A DNA stretch of 64,000 nt from Mycolicibacterium flavescens (GCF_001722335.1 NZ_MIHA01000010.1:1-64000), one strand, 5' to 3'; positions 26,413 through 36,012 are shown, counted from the stretch's first letter. Made by a program: numbers and translations. Notes: generated by a model not told the origin, from the sequence alone.

Positions 26413-27324
26413 TCAGCGCTGGATGAGTTGTGACGCGATGAGTTCGACGTCGGTGCGGAAATCGCTGAAGCTGCGACTGGCGGGTTCGATGGTGATCCAG
26501 GTGACCCCGGCATCCGCATAGGCGTCGAGTTGGGCGCCGAGCGCTGAGCAGAACGGTGCGCAGTCGCCGCTGACCAGCGATCCGGATTCGAACGGCACGA
26601 AGGACACATCGGCGGGACCGCGCCCCCGGTCGGCTCGACGCTTGTTGACAGCGGCGATCCACTCGGTCAGCGTGTCGATGTCTTCCAGCGGTTGTGACCG
26701 GGTGATGGCAGCCATCTCACCGGAGGCGGCCATCGGCATCCAGCCGTCGGCGATGTCGACCACACGGCGCCGCGCAGCTGCACCGTTGCCGCCGATCCAG
26801 ATCGGGGGTCCACCCGGGGTGGACGGCAGCGGAAGCGCGATGTGGCCGCTCACTCCGAATTCGGGACCGTCGTGCTCCTCGCCGTTCCAGGTCGCCTTCC
26901 ACGCGGCGATCGCCTCGTCCAGCAGCGCTCCACGACCCGCGAAGTCGGCGTGTAACGCCTCGAACTCGGACTTGAGGTACCCGGCGCCGGTGCCCAGGGT
27001 GAACCGCCCACCGGACAGCAGGTCCAGGCTCGCAGCCGATTTCGCAGTCAGATACGGGCTGCGGTAACCCGAGACGAGGATGTAGGTCATCACCCGGAGC
27101 CGGGTGGTCGCGGCTGCCGCGAAGCTCAGCGACACCATCGGATCGAAAGCGTGGTGGCCCCCCGTGGCCAGCCAGTTCTTGTCGGGGTAAGGGTGCTCCG
27201 ACATCGAGAAGCCGTCGAAGCCGACCTGCTCCACCAGACGCGCAATGTCGCCGAGTGAAGCGCCCTGGCTCCAGGTGTCCCAATGCTTCACCGCCCGCAT
27301 CGGGAACATCAGGTTGAAACGCAC
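26413..27324 (-). CDS. LLM-class (probable F420-dependent) oxidoreductase
   Basis: The 303-residue luciferase-like barrel has LVEQVGFDGFSMSEHPYPDK, then RVMTYILVSGYRSPYLTAKS, LDLLSGGRFTLGTGAGYLKS and PIWIGGNGAAARRRVVDIAD. Mycobacterial members of this type mostly use F420, but FMN use cannot be excluded from sequence. It sits between the aldehyde dehydrogenase and the hydrolase in the Rieske operon, so it probably reduces or oxidises a pathway intermediate. Four such enzymes occur in the window. Confidence 0.87.
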   Translation of the reverse strand: MRFNLMFPMRAVKHWDTWSQGASLGDIARLVEQVGFDGFSMSEHPYPDKNWLATGGHHAFDPMVSLSFAAAATTRLRVMTYILVSGYRSPYLTAKSAASLDLLSGGRFTLGTGAGYLKSEFEALHADFAGRGALLDEAIAAWKATWNGEEHDGPEFGVSGHIALPLPSTPGGPPIWIGGNGAAARRRVVDIADGWMPMAASGEMAAITRSQPLEDIDTLTEWIAAVNKRRADRGRGPADVSFVPFESGSLVSGDCAPFCSALGAQLDAYADAGVTWITIEPASRSFSDFRTDVELIASQLIQR

Positions 27325-27340
27325 GGCGCTCCTTTGTCAA

Positions 27341-28828
27341 TCATCCGAGGGTGAACGGGTCCCGGGTCGCTCCGGACAACTCCACCCACACCGCCTTGGT
27401 CTCGGTGAAGTCCTTCATCGCGTCGACGCCGTTCTCCCGACCGATACCACTGAAACCCATGCCGCCGAACGGAACATGCGGCGCCACCACACGATACGCG
27501 TTGACCCAGACGGTCCCGGCCCTCAGCCTGGCGGCCACCCGGTGCGCTCGGTGTACGTCCTTGGTCCACACCGACCCCGCGAGGCCGAATTCGGTCGCAT
27601 TGGCCGCCGCGATCGCTTCGTCCTCGTCGCTGAACGTCATCACCGCCAGGACGGGGCCGAAGACCTCCTCGGCTACGGCGCGCATCGAGGGGTCGACTCC
27701 GGTCAGCACCGTCGGTTTGACGAAGTAGCCGCCGAGGCTGTCCTCGGGTTCGCCGCCGTAGGCGATGGTCGCGCCCTGCTCACGAGCGGAGGCGAAGTGC
27801 GACAACACCTTCTGATACTGAGGCTCGTTCGACACCGGTCCCATCTCGGTGGCCGGGTCCTTGGGATCCCCGAGCTTGATCGTGGCGGCCCGGGCGACGA
27901 TCTTCTCGACGAGCGCGTCGGCGACGTCTTCGTGGACAAGCAGTCGTGAGCCGGCCAGACATGTCTGACCGGTGGCGGCGAACACGCCGGCGATCACTCC
28001 GTTGGCCGCTGCGTCGAGGTCCGCGTCTTCGAATACCACCTGTGCGGACTTGCCGCCCAGTTCGAGGGTGAATCTGGTCATGTTCGAGATCGCGGCCTTG
28101 CCGACCTCGATCCCCGTTCCGGTCGACCCCGTGAACGCGATCTTGTCCACGCCCGGGTGAGAGGCCAGCGCCGCGCCGGTTGCCGGTCCCCAGCCGGTCA
28201 CCACGTTGATGACCCCGGGCGGAAACCCGGCTTCGGCGAACAGTTTTGCGAACGCGAGTGTCGAGGTCGGGGTGTGGTCACTGGGCTTGACCACAAACGT
28301 GCATCCGGCGGCCAGGCCCGCGGCCAACTTCCAGGTCAGCAGAAGAAGCGGTGAGTTCCACGGAGTGATCGCCCCGACCACACCGACCGGCTCGTGCCGT
28401 GTGTAGACGAAGTAATTCGACTTGTCGGTGGGGATCACCTCGCCCTGCAGCTTGTCGGCCAGCCCCGCGTAGTAGAAGTAGTAGTCCGGCAGCGAGCGCA
28501 TCTGGCCCACCATCTCGCGCACCAGTTTTCCGCCGTCCCGCACTTCCAGCTCTGCCAGGTACTCCGCCTCCCGTGCGATGACCTCACCCAGTCGGTGCAG
28601 CAGCTTGCCGCGTGCGGTCGGGGTCAGCCTGCCCCAGTCACCGTTGAGCGCCTCGCGCGCCGCCGCGACAGCGCGGTCGACGTCGGACCCGTCGCCGTCC
28701 GGAACCCGTGCCCACGGCTTGCCGCTGTACGGGTCGACGCTGTCGTAGGTGCGCCCGGCGGTCGCGGCGGTCTGTTCACCCCCGATCAAGAGCTTGAATT
28801 CGGTGAGCGCCTCTGTCGTTTCGGTCAT
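27341..28828 (-). CDS. NAD(P)-dependent aldehyde dehydrogenase
   Basis: The 495-residue protein has GAITPWNSPLLLLTWKLAAG, FTGSTGTGIEVGK, TLELGGKSAQ with the base Glu, ATGQTCLAGSRLLV with the nucleophilic Cys near residue 295, and VPFGGMGFSGIGRENG. ATG 28828 has GAGGTG upstream and sits 7 bp after the enoyl-CoA hydratase gene. It is part of the Rieske operon and probably oxidises an aldehyde released by the HpcH/HpaI or Ltp-type aldolases; that link is inference. Confidence 0.92.
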   Translation of the reverse strand: MTETTEALTEFKLLIGGEQTAATAGRTYDSVDPYSGKPWARVPDGDGSDVDRAVAAAREALNGDWGRLTPTARGKLLHRLGEVIAREAEYLAELEVRDGGKLVREMVGQMRSLPDYYFYYAGLADKLQGEVIPTDKSNYFVYTRHEPVGVVGAITPWNSPLLLLTWKLAAGLAAGCTFVVKPSDHTPTSTLAFAKLFAEAGFPPGVINVVTGWGPATGAALASHPGVDKIAFTGSTGTGIEVGKAAISNMTRFTLELGGKSAQVVFEDADLDAAANGVIAGVFAATGQTCLAGSRLLVHEDVADALVEKIVARAATIKLGDPKDPATEMGPVSNEPQYQKVLSHFASAREQGATIAYGGEPEDSLGGYFVKPTVLTGVDPSMRAVAEEVFGPVLAVMTFSDEDEAIAAANATEFGLAGSVWTKDVHRAHRVAARLRAGTVWVNAYRVVAPHVPFGGMGFSGIGRENGVDAMKDFTETKAVWVELSGATRDPFTLG

Positions 28829-28835
28829 GTGCACC

Positions 28836-29621
28836 TCATCGAGTTCGTGGTGATCGCCTGTTGGTTCGTGCGTCGGAGCGGCCCGCGCCGGCGTTTCCGA
28901 GGTCCGTGTAGAACTTGCCGTGTCGCGCCGCGGTGCTCGGGGGCAGGTCGCGGGCTTCCCACATCGCGCGAACCGTCCCCTGGACACCGTTCGGCCGCCG
29001 AGCCGCGATCTCGCACGCCAACTGCGTGGCCCGGCTGGTCAGCTGATCGTCCGGCACGATCTCGGTGACCAATCCGATCCGGAGCGCGGTCTGCGCGGTG
29101 ATCCGTTCTTCGCTGCCCAGCAGGGCCCAGCGCATCACCTCGCCGTACGGCACCCCGAGTGCGCGCATACCCATCGGCTCCAGCGAGGAGACGATACCGG
29201 CGTTTGCGTGGGGATCGAAGAACACGGTGCTTTCGCTGCAGATCGAGAAGTCACACTCGTTGACGAAGTACATGGCGCCGCCGGCGACGATCCCGTGCAG
29301 CGCACCGATCACCGGTTTCCAGACACGATGCGCCTTCGGCCCGAGCAGCTCACCGGGATCTTCCTGGTTGAAGATCGGCTTGTGCCGCCACCAGGTGCCC
29401 TCGGCGACGTCGATGCCGGAGCAGAAGCCCCGGTCACCGCTGCCGCGCAGCACAGCCACCCGGATGTCGTCGTCATCGCGGACCGTGGCCCACACTTCTG
29501 CGAGCTCGGCGGCCATCTGTTCGGTGAAGCTGTTCATCCGTTCTGGCCGGTTCAGCGTCACCGTGGCGACGTGATCGGTCACATCGAATTCGAGCGTGGA
29601 CAAATTCAGTGAGCTGCTCAC
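28836..29621 (-). CDS. Enoyl-CoA hydratase/isomerase
   Basis: The 261-residue crotonase-fold protein has TVTLNRPERMNSFTEQM, LRGSGDRGFCSGIDVAEG (oxyanion hole 1) and ALHGIVAGGAMYFVNECDFS (oxyanion hole 2). FFDPHANAGIVSSLEPMGMR corresponds to the catalytic region. It would add water to a 2-enoyl-CoA or act on a related thioester. It lies between the acyl-CoA synthetase and aldehyde dehydrogenase genes in the Rieske operon. The long Arg-rich tail after about residue 240 is unusual. Confidence 0.88.
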   Translation of the reverse strand: MSSSLNLSTLEFDVTDHVATVTLNRPERMNSFTEQMAAELAEVWATVRDDDDIRVAVLRGSGDRGFCSGIDVAEGTWWRHKPIFNQEDPGELLGPKAHRVWKPVIGALHGIVAGGAMYFVNECDFSICSESTVFFDPHANAGIVSSLEPMGMRALGVPYGEVMRWALLGSEERITAQTALRIGLVTEIVPDDQLTSRATQLACEIAARRPNGVQGTVRAMWEARDLPPSTAARHGKFYTDLGNAGAGRSDARTNRRSPRTR

Positions 29622-29643
29622 CAGTGCTCCTTGCGCGAAGTGG

Positions 29644-31209
29644 TCATGTCTGAGGCGCCATGCTGCGAAGATCGTCGGCGATCTCGCGCTTGAGGATCTT
29701 GCCTGCCGGACCGAGTGGGAACTCCCGCCGGTATTCGAACCGGCGGGGTTGCTTGTAGCCGGCCAGTTCGGACCGGCACAGGGCGGTCAGCTCATCGGTC
29801 AGCGTCGCGTGGTCTGTGACATGCGCCTTCGGAATTACCACCGCCACAGGGGTTTCCCCCCATTCCGGGTCGGGCACGCCGACGACGGCGACCAGGTCGA
29901 CATCTTGGTGGTGGGCGATGACCCGTTCGATCTCGGCGGGATAGACGTTGAAGCCGCCGGAGATGATCATGTCGGTCTTGCGCCCGGTGATGTGCAGGTA
30001 GTTGTCCTCGTCGAGGTAGCCCAGATCACCGGTGCGCAAACCGTCCGGCCGGAAGGCCTCGGCGGTCTGTTCGGGCCGGTTCCAATAGCCGATCGCGTTG
30101 GCCGGGCTCGCGATGACGATCTCGCCGACAGTACCGGCGGGGACGTCGTCCCCGTTCTCGTCGACGACGCGGATCACGCACATCGGAGTCTCCTGCCCGC
30201 ACGACGTGGCGATCGAATCCCGTCCGGCGAGAATGTCGCGGTGGTCTTGCGGAGTCAGAATCGTTGCCTGGCCACCACATTCGGTCAATCCGTAGCGCTG
30301 TTGCAGATCACAGCCGAGAAGGTCCATCGCCTTGCGCGCCAGACCGGGCGGCACCGGCGCCGAACCGTAGGAGATGCGGCGCAGGCTCGACATGTCACGG
30401 GGCGGGCCGTCCTCCAGGATCGCCAGAGTGCGGTGCAGCATGGTGGGAATGAATGTGGTGAACGTGATTCCGCTGCGTTCGATCTCGTCGATGACCGCCT
30501 GGGGGTCGAACTTCTGGTGAATCACCATCGTTTGGCCGAGGTACAGCCACGACACCGTGCGCACCATACCGCCGGCGGTGAAGAACGGTGTCGTCGCCAG
30601 CATGACGTCCGAGCGGTTGGCCTCGGTGACGAGGTTGGTGTCGGCGGCCTGGTAGAGCAGTCCGCGGTGGGTGTGCATCACACCCTTTGCGCGCCCAGTG
30701 GTGCCACTGGTGTAGAGGATTACCGCAAGGTCGTCGGGCGTCATCTCCACGTTGGGAGTGCTCGACCAGGCGTGCGAGAGCGCGGTCTCGTAATCGGTCA
30801 CCAGGTCGGTGTCGCCGATGGTCCGGCGCGCGTCGATACCCATCACCATGCGCATGTCGGCGAGTTCACCGACGAACTTGGTCAGCTGCTCGGCATGTAC
30901 GATCGCCGCCTGCGCGCCTGAGTCCTCGCGGATGTGGGCCACCTCGTCAGGCGCGAGCCGGATGTTGACCGGAACGGCGACGAGGCCGACCTTGGCGAGG
31001 CCGAACGAAATCTCGGGCCATTCAATGCAGTTGCGGGCGATGACCATGACGCGGTCGCCCCGGGTCAGCCCGCGCCCGCGCATGAAGTTGGCGAGCCGAC
31101 AGGCCCGCTCCTGGACCTGCGACCACGTGTGCGACCGCTGGCCGTCGACCAGGGCCCGCTTCTGCGGGTACCGGCGGGCGTTGTTGGTGGCGATGTCTCC
31201 GATCAGCAT
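29644..31209 (-). CDS. AMP-forming acyl-CoA synthetase
   Basis: The 521-residue ANL-family enzyme has the P-loop-like AVILYTSGTTGRAKGVMHTH, the motif QQRYGLTECGGQ, DGLRTGDLGYLDEDNYLHIT (hinge) and LGPAGKILKREI with the C-terminal catalytic Lys. It activates a carboxylate as an acyl-AMP and then as an acyl-CoA. ATG 31209 lies 5 bp after the ring-hydroxylating beta subunit gene. It is likely to activate an aromatic or side-chain acid in the Rieske operon. Confidence 0.93.
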   Translation of the reverse strand: MLIGDIATNNARRYPQKRALVDGQRSHTWSQVQERACRLANFMRGRGLTRGDRVMVIARNCIEWPEISFGLAKVGLVAVPVNIRLAPDEVAHIREDSGAQAAIVHAEQLTKFVGELADMRMVMGIDARRTIGDTDLVTDYETALSHAWSSTPNVEMTPDDLAVILYTSGTTGRAKGVMHTHRGLLYQAADTNLVTEANRSDVMLATTPFFTAGGMVRTVSWLYLGQTMVIHQKFDPQAVIDEIERSGITFTTFIPTMLHRTLAILEDGPPRDMSSLRRISYGSAPVPPGLARKAMDLLGCDLQQRYGLTECGGQATILTPQDHRDILAGRDSIATSCGQETPMCVIRVVDENGDDVPAGTVGEIVIASPANAIGYWNRPEQTAEAFRPDGLRTGDLGYLDEDNYLHITGRKTDMIISGGFNVYPAEIERVIAHHQDVDLVAVVGVPDPEWGETPVAVVIPKAHVTDHATLTDELTALCRSELAGYKQPRRFEYRREFPLGPAGKILKREIADDLRSMAPQT

Positions 31210-31214
31210 GAGCG

Positions 31215-31736
31215 TCAGATCAAGAAGGCCAGGGTGTCGAGCGGTCCGCTCGCGTCGATCAGATGGACGATCTTGCGTACCAGACGGAACCCGTCGTCGC
31301 AGCGCTGCAGAGTGTGAACCACGCGGCCCGCCCAGAAGCGTTGCCGCAGTCGATACTCGAACAACGCGAAGTTCGACTCGACCGTCACCGACCCGGAATC
31401 CTGGTCGACCACCTCGCTGTTGGAGATCACGCGGCGCATCACCGACGGCGGTGTCTGTGAATGGCGGTTGCCGGTGTTCAACTGTGCCACCCGGCTCCTG
31501 ATCCGTCGCCGATTGTCGTTGATGTAGGCCAGGGTGGTGCGGGGATCGTCGTCCGGGTCCATCGGGACGCGGTACTCGACCGGGCCCTCGTCGGCCCACA
31601 GCGACTCCCACTCCGAGTACCGGCCCTCGTCGGCCAGCCTGGCCTCGAGGTAGATGAACGACAGCACATCGGCGTCCGGCAGCGGACGGATGACGGGACG
31701 GGTGACGGCTGCGGGGCTGGTGTCGGTCACGCTCAT
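31215..31736 (-). CDS. Ring-hydroxylating dioxygenase beta subunit (SnoaL-like)
   Basis: The 173-residue NTF2-fold protein has DADVLSFIYLEARLADEGRY and EWESLWADEGPVEYRVPMD, then VMRRVISNSEVVD and LVRKIVHLIDASGPLDTLAF. This is the beta-subunit pattern of aromatic ring-hydroxylating dioxygenases, which stabilise the alpha subunit. ATG 31736 overlaps the alpha subunit stop (ATGA), so the two are translationally coupled. No ferredoxin or reductase gene lies nearby. Confidence 0.88.
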   Translation of the reverse strand: MSVTDTSPAAVTRPVIRPLPDADVLSFIYLEARLADEGRYSEWESLWADEGPVEYRVPMDPDDDPRTTLAYINDNRRRIRSRVAQLNTGNRHSQTPPSVMRRVISNSEVVDQDSGSVTVESNFALFEYRLRQRFWAGRVVHTLQRCDDGFRLVRKIVHLIDASGPLDTLAFLI

Positions 31737-33031
31737 GCCCGCCCGCCCACGACATCGGCCCATCGCGCGTAGAAGCCGCGCTGTGGCGTCTCAGCGCTCT
31801 TGTCCCGGTTGATGATTCCGGTCGAGTCGACGATGTCGTCGTCGAGTCCGCGCTTGAGGACGAGCCACTCCGGCGACTCGGCCGCCAACCCGGCCTGATT
31901 GCGCATCCCGATTTCGCCGTCGTCGGCGATCAGGAATCCAGCCGGTCCCATCGCGCCCTCCGAGCGACGTAGCGTGCGTTCGTTGAGTTCGTCTTGACCG
32001 GGTATCAGCACCGCGGTGGTCCAGGCGATGGTGCGGTCGGGGGCCAGCGGTTCGACGAACATGATGTTCATCTCGGCGAGGAACAGGTTCGGCCAGATCA
32101 GGGTGTGTGGGGGGCCGACGACCAGGGCGTCGTGCGCTTGCTCCGGTCCGTAGGCCTGCTCCAGGGCTTCGACATATTTCGGGAGTTTGGCGCGCGGAAT
32201 CCTGCCGTACCAGATGAATTCCTCGTCGAGCTTGCGGTATTCGTCGCTGTAGTCGATCTCGGAGTGGCCGTTGCCGATATCCCGGACGAGGACGTCGACC
32301 TTGCTGGGGACGTGGGACACCTTGGCGGGGCGGATCGCGTCGTACACCGAGGCGTGGGTGAACAACGCATGGTATCCGTCGACGTTGTTCTCCACCACCA
32401 TTTTCCAGTTGGCGTGGTGCTGGTGCTTCATCCAGTTGGCCCGCAGGTCGATCGAGCGGGTGGGGGACAGGTTGAGCAGCCGGTCGATCGCCGAGGTGGC
32501 CCCGCCGAGATGCTCCTGCAGAGAGACGCCCTCGGTTCCCAGCGATGCGAATACGAACCCGCCGTAGCTGTCCACCCGGGGCGCCTCCGCCAGACCGAGC
32601 TCGGTGCGCAGCGCGCTGAACGCCTCGCCGTAGCCTTCGCGCATGGGCACACCCTGCAGCGACCCCGTGTTGCTGAAGGTCCACCCGTGGTAGGGGCAGC
32701 GGAACGAGTTGGCGTTGCCCTTCTCCGCGTTGCACAGCTTGTTGGCCCGGTGTGTGCAGCGGTTCAGCAGAACACGCACCACACCGTCTTTCCCCCGCAC
32801 CACCACGACCGGCTCGGATCCGATCGACCGGGTCAGGTAGTCGCCGGGCTCGCTGACTTCGCTCTCGTGCGCGACGTAGACCCAGCCGGTCTTGAAAATG
32901 GTGTCCATCTCCCGGCGGAAGATCTCGGCGGATGTGTACACCGAGCCGTGCACCCGGTCCTTGAGGACCACGGTGCTGACGTCGAAGTCGTCGGGTCTTT
33001 CCAAGGTGGCGGAGTTTTCTGTTGTGGTCAC
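31733..33031 (-). CDS. Rieske ring-hydroxylating dioxygenase alpha subunit
   Basis: The 432-residue protein has a Rieske [2Fe-2S] site CTHRA...RCPYHGW with ligands Cys92, His94, Cys112 and His115. A mononuclear iron site follows: VENNVDGYHALFTH, with His221 and His226 as ligands and Asp218 as the bridge. It adds O2 to an aromatic ring or hydroxylates it, using electrons from proteins not encoded here. The ATG at 33031 overlaps the DUF35 gene stop. The substrate class cannot be read from sequence. Confidence 0.94.
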   Translation of the reverse strand: MTTTENSATLERPDDFDVSTVVLKDRVHGSVYTSAEIFRREMDTIFKTGWVYVAHESEVSEPGDYLTRSIGSEPVVVVRGKDGVVRVLLNRCTHRANKLCNAEKGNANSFRCPYHGWTFSNTGSLQGVPMREGYGEAFSALRTELGLAEAPRVDSYGGFVFASLGTEGVSLQEHLGGATSAIDRLLNLSPTRSIDLRANWMKHQHHANWKMVVENNVDGYHALFTHASVYDAIRPAKVSHVPSKVDVLVRDIGNGHSEIDYSDEYRKLDEEFIWYGRIPRAKLPKYVEALEQAYGPEQAHDALVVGPPHTLIWPNLFLAEMNIMFVEPLAPDRTIAWTTAVLIPGQDELNERTLRRSEGAMGPAGFLIADDGEIGMRNQAGLAAESPEWLVLKRGLDDDIVDSTGIINRDKSAETPQRGFYARWADVVGGRA

Positions 33032-33489
33032 TGCGGTTCCTCCACGGATTCGATGGCGGGTAGTGCGATGTCGCCGAGGCGACGGAAGCCGATGCGCACG
33101 GGTGCGCCGATGGGGGGCGCGGTCGAGGACGGATGAACGGTGGTCATCACCAGGCGGTGCCCGCTGTGCAATTCCACGTCGACGATCGGATAGGGCGCGT
33201 CGACGCGGACCAGGCCGGGTTCAAGCCGATGCATGACTGTCGCGGCATGCACCGAACCGCTCGGTTCGACGGCGCACCAACGCGCATGGGCAGCCCCGCA
33301 GCCGTCGCACACTCGCTGCTCCATCTCCAGGGGCAGGTCGCACTCCGCGCAGAACGGCATCGCCAGTTCACCGTGTGCCGCGGCGTCGTAGAAAGGGGCA
33401 AGGACATCACCGACATCACCGGCGACGACGGGTGCGAGTGCGGATTCGAGTAACCAGTCCCCGGAGGGGGCGGGAGTGACAGCGCTCAT
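33028..33489 (-). CDS. DUF35 OB-fold/zinc-ribbon protein
   Basis: The 153-residue protein has a zinc ribbon FCAECDLPLEMEQRVCDGCG with four Cys, followed by an OB-fold with EPSGSVHAATVMHRLEPGLV and DVELHSGHRLVMTTVH. In steroid degradation, ChsH2-type DUF35 domains pair with Ltp2-type thiolases to form aldolases or hydratases. ATG 33489 overlaps the stop of the Ltp-like gene, so both are made together and a complex is likely. It comes just before the Rieske alpha gene. Confidence 0.85.
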   Translation of the reverse strand: MSAVTPAPSGDWLLESALAPVVAGDVGDVLAPFYDAAAHGELAMPFCAECDLPLEMEQRVCDGCGAAHARWCAVEPSGSVHAATVMHRLEPGLVRVDAPYPIVDVELHSGHRLVMTTVHPSSTAPPIGAPVRIGFRRLGDIALPAIESVEEPQ

Positions 33490-34634
33490 GCGGCCCGCTC
33501 CAGCACCAACGCCGCGTGGTGGTCCATCCGGCCGCCGATACCACCCACCAAAGCCACTGTGGCGTCGGGGACTTGCCGGGCACCACCGTCGCCGCGCAGC
33601 TGAATGATGGCCTCGGCCAACGGCGTCATCCCCTGCAGATAGAACCCCGACAGTTGGCCGCCGCCGGTGTTGGTGGGAAGAGAGCCGCCGGCACCGATAT
33701 GCCCTTCGCGGACGAACTCCCCGGCGGGGGTGCCACCGGTGAGCCGGTATTCGTCGAGGAGGACCAGCGTCACGATCGAGAAGGGGTCGTAGAGTTCGAC
33801 GAGGTCGAGATCGGATCGGGCGACGCCGGCTTGGTCCAACGCATCGTCGACGGCGCGGCCCCCTCCGCCGAACCATGATTCGGCGCCGGATCGCCGGCGT
33901 CGGACCGGATGGTCGCGGCCAACGCCGCGGATGCGCAGCCTCGTGGCTCCGACCGAGGGATCACCGGAGACGATCACCGCGACGGCGCCGTTGACCGGTC
34001 GCGCGCAATCCAGGCGGCGCAACGGTTCCGCGATGACCGGGCTGGCTGCGTAGCCGTCGGCGTCGAGGGGTTGCCGGTTGACCGCGGCCGGGTTGTCCAC
34101 CGCCCAGGCCCTGGCCGTGGTGGCGACCGCGCGGAGATCGTCGGGGCTGTTACCGGTGACGTGCAACCAACGCTGGGCCAGCAGCGCGTAGGTGGGAACC
34201 GAGCCCAGCAGCCCGGATGCCCTCTCCATTCCGCGCACGCCCTCATTGCCGCCACTGTGCGCGTAGGCCGAACCGCTGCCCTTGCCCGCGACCAGGGGCG
34301 CATCGGCGAACACGCACATCACCGTCGTCGCTTCACCGTTGGTGATCGCGTCGCGTGCACGCTGGAGCATCGCAATCGTGGTGGCGCCCTTGATCTCGAC
34401 GTGTTCGAGGAGGCGCAGATCGAAGAAACCGCCCTGCGCGGCGAACCCGACACCGAGTCGGTCGGGCCGGACGCCCTGCGAAGAGCCGACCAACAGCCCG
34501 TCGACCCGGGAGCGGTCGATGCCCGCGTCGGCCACCGCGGCGGTACTTGCCTGCACCGCCAGCTCGAGTGGTGTGGCTCCGGGCTTCAGGGACATCGCGG
34601 TCATTCCGAGCCCGACGACGTCGACGTCCCTCAC
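33486..34634 (-). CDS. Ltp-like thiolase-fold protein (probable aldolase partner)
   Basis: This 382-residue thiolase-fold protein has DGLLVGSSQGVRPDRLGVGF, and SLPTNTGGGQLSGFYLQGMT near the C-terminus. The loop that normally holds the nucleophilic Cys (HVEIKGATTIAML) has none. Proteins of the Ltp2/SCP-x type lack that Cys and act as aldolases with DUF35 partners. GTG 34634 overlaps the small upstream ORF. I read it as a carbon-chain-cleaving aldolase subunit rather than a thiolase. Confidence 0.82.
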   Translation of the reverse strand: MRDVDVVGLGMTAMSLKPGATPLELAVQASTAAVADAGIDRSRVDGLLVGSSQGVRPDRLGVGFAAQGGFFDLRLLEHVEIKGATTIAMLQRARDAITNGEATTVMCVFADAPLVAGKGSGSAYAHSGGNEGVRGMERASGLLGSVPTYALLAQRWLHVTGNSPDDLRAVATTARAWAVDNPAAVNRQPLDADGYAASPVIAEPLRRLDCARPVNGAVAVIVSGDPSVGATRLRIRGVGRDHPVRRRRSGAESWFGGGGRAVDDALDQAGVARSDLDLVELYDPFSIVTLVLLDEYRLTGGTPAGEFVREGHIGAGGSLPTNTGGGQLSGFYLQGMTPLAEAIIQLRGDGGARQVPDATVALVGGIGGRMDHHAALVLERAA

Positions 34635-34876
34635 GGCTCGCGCCCCGGCGGATCGACGCGGTAGTTGCCCACCCGCAGCCACGTCTCCCGGTCTTCGGCG
34701 GTGGCTTGGGTGAAGCTGGCCAGTTCGAGCGGGCACAGGAAGATGTGCTCACCGCTTTCGAGATCCTCGACCATCAGCCGGGGGCCGTTTCCGGCCAGAT
34801 CCAGAGACAACCGCACAGCGGCGAACTCGTTGACCAAGTCCGCCAGTACGCGGCGGTCCGCGGCCGGGGTGTTCAC
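34631..34876 (-). CDS. Small uncharacterised protein, first gene of the Rieske operon
   Basis: The 81-residue acidic protein (VNTPAADRRVLADLVNEFAA start) contains ESGEHIFLCPLELASFTQAT then RETWLRVGNYRVDPPGREP. I do not recognise the family. GTG 34876 is chosen because operator D lies 16 nt upstream, which suggests a nearly leaderless transcript. Its stop overlaps the Ltp-like GTG, so it is translated with that gene. It may be a helper or regulator. Confidence 0.65.
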   Translation of the reverse strand: MNTPAADRRVLADLVNEFAAVRLSLDLAGNGPRLMVEDLESGEHIFLCPLELASFTQATAEDRETWLRVGNYRVDPPGREP

Positions 34877-34891
34877 CCCATCAGTCTTACC

Positions 34892-34909
34892 GCATACGAC
34901 TGTCAGAAT
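34892..34909 (-). promoter_or_regulatory. Operator D of the TTCTGACA regulon
   Basis: Leftward the site reads GATTCTGACA-GTCG-TATGC; only the first half-site is conserved. It is 16 nt before the first gene of the Rieske operon. Confidence 0.55.
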
Positions 34910-35035
34910 CAATCAAATCGAGGCTGGCGGCCACGGTGCCGAGTATCGGCGTGAGAGCCGCTATTGCGTTATCTACATGCGAACATGCAGACTGTTGGCG
35001 TGCGCGTCCGCCCGTCCGCGCGGCACGCGCTAAGT

Positions 35036-35054
35036 TGACAGCAATGTCAGAAAC
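35036..35054 (-). promoter_or_regulatory. Operator C of the TTCTGACA regulon (perfect arms)
   Basis: The plus strand reads TGACA-GCAA-TGTCA-GAAAC, with both half-sites perfect. It lies 42 nt before the C-C hydrolase start at 35097. Operator D serves the other direction 130 bp away. Confidence 0.75.
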
Positions 35055-35096
35055 TGATCCTGAACGCGATTCGGAGACGAATCGGAGAGGGGCGAG

Positions 35097-36002
35097 ATGA
35101 GCCAGGAGACGCCCGGGGCTGCCATCGACACCGAGAACTATCGAAGTGTCTGGATGTATCTCAAGGAAGTGCCGTTCCGGCAGGGCTTCGTCGACCTCGA
35201 GGTGAACGGTTCCGCCGTCCGCACGCGGTTCGCCGAAGCGGGGGACCCCGACAAGCCGCACGCGGTCCTTCTGCACGGCACGGGCGGACACTGGGAGACG
35301 TTCGCCCCGAACCTCGGTGCGCTGTCCGAGCATTTCCACTGCGTGGCAATCGACATGGTCGGAAACGGTTTCTCGGACAAGCCGGACTACGACTACGAGA
35401 TTCCGGTGTACGTCGAACACGTGCTGAAGGTGATGGATCATTTCGGAATCCGGCAGTCTCATTTCGTCGGGATGTCGCTGGGCGCGTGGGTTGCCTCGAC
35501 GATCGCGGTCCAGCATCCCGACCGGGTGGCGAAGGTGATCCTGATGTCGCCGGCCGGCAAGGAGGCCGCCGCGGCCAACATGGCGCGCATCCGCGCCGAG
35601 CGCACCAAGGCGGTCAACGAGCCGACCTGGGAGTCGTTGCACGGGGTGTTCGCCCACCTGATCGCCGACGAATCGAACCGTCTACCCGATCTGATCGGCC
35701 TCCGTCGCGCCATCTATCAACGCGATGACACCAGAGAGACCATCGACCACCTGCTGATCCTGCAGGAGGCCGCCGCCCGGGATCGCAACCTGATCCCCGA
35801 AGACAAGTGGAAGACCATCGCCGCGCCGGTGATGGTGGTGGCCTCCGGCCGCGACCACGGGGTGTACCAGGACACCGCGAACTCGATCGCGCAGTTGATT
35901 CCGCGCGCCGAGGTCTTCGAGATGCCGACCGTGCGGCACTGGCCGCACTTCGAGGACCCGGACTCGTTCAATTCCGCCGCCGTTTCCTTCTTGACGAAGT
36001 GA
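35097..36002 (+). CDS. Alpha/beta hydrolase, probable meta-cleavage C-C hydrolase
   Basis: The 301-residue protein has [20 protein letters not shown], the nucleophile elbow [12 protein letters not shown] with Ser127, [12 protein letters not shown] (acid) and [13 protein letters not shown] (His). The pattern matches the MhpC/BphD/HsaD type, which split the product of extradiol ring cleavage into an acid and a 2-hydroxydienoate. It is followed directly by a hydratase and an HpcH/HpaI aldolase, the next two steps, which strongly supports this reading. ATG 35097 has GGAGAGG upstream. Confidence 0.82.
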   Translation: MSQETPGAAIDTENYRSVWMYLKEVPFRQGFVDLEVNGSAVRTRFAEAGDPDKPHAVLLHGTGGHWETFAPNLGALSEHFHCVAIDMVGNGFSDKPDYDYEIPVYVEHVLKVMDHFGIRQSHFVGMSLGAWVASTIAVQHPDRVAKVILMSPAGKEAAAANMARIRAERTKAVNEPTWESLHGVFAHLIADESNRLPDLIGLRRAIYQRDDTRETIDHLLILQEAAARDRNLIPEDKWKTIAAPVMVVASGRDHGVYQDTANSIAQLIPRAEVFEMPTVRHWPHFEDPDSFNSAAVSFLTK

Positions 36003-36012
36003 CGCCGAGCCG

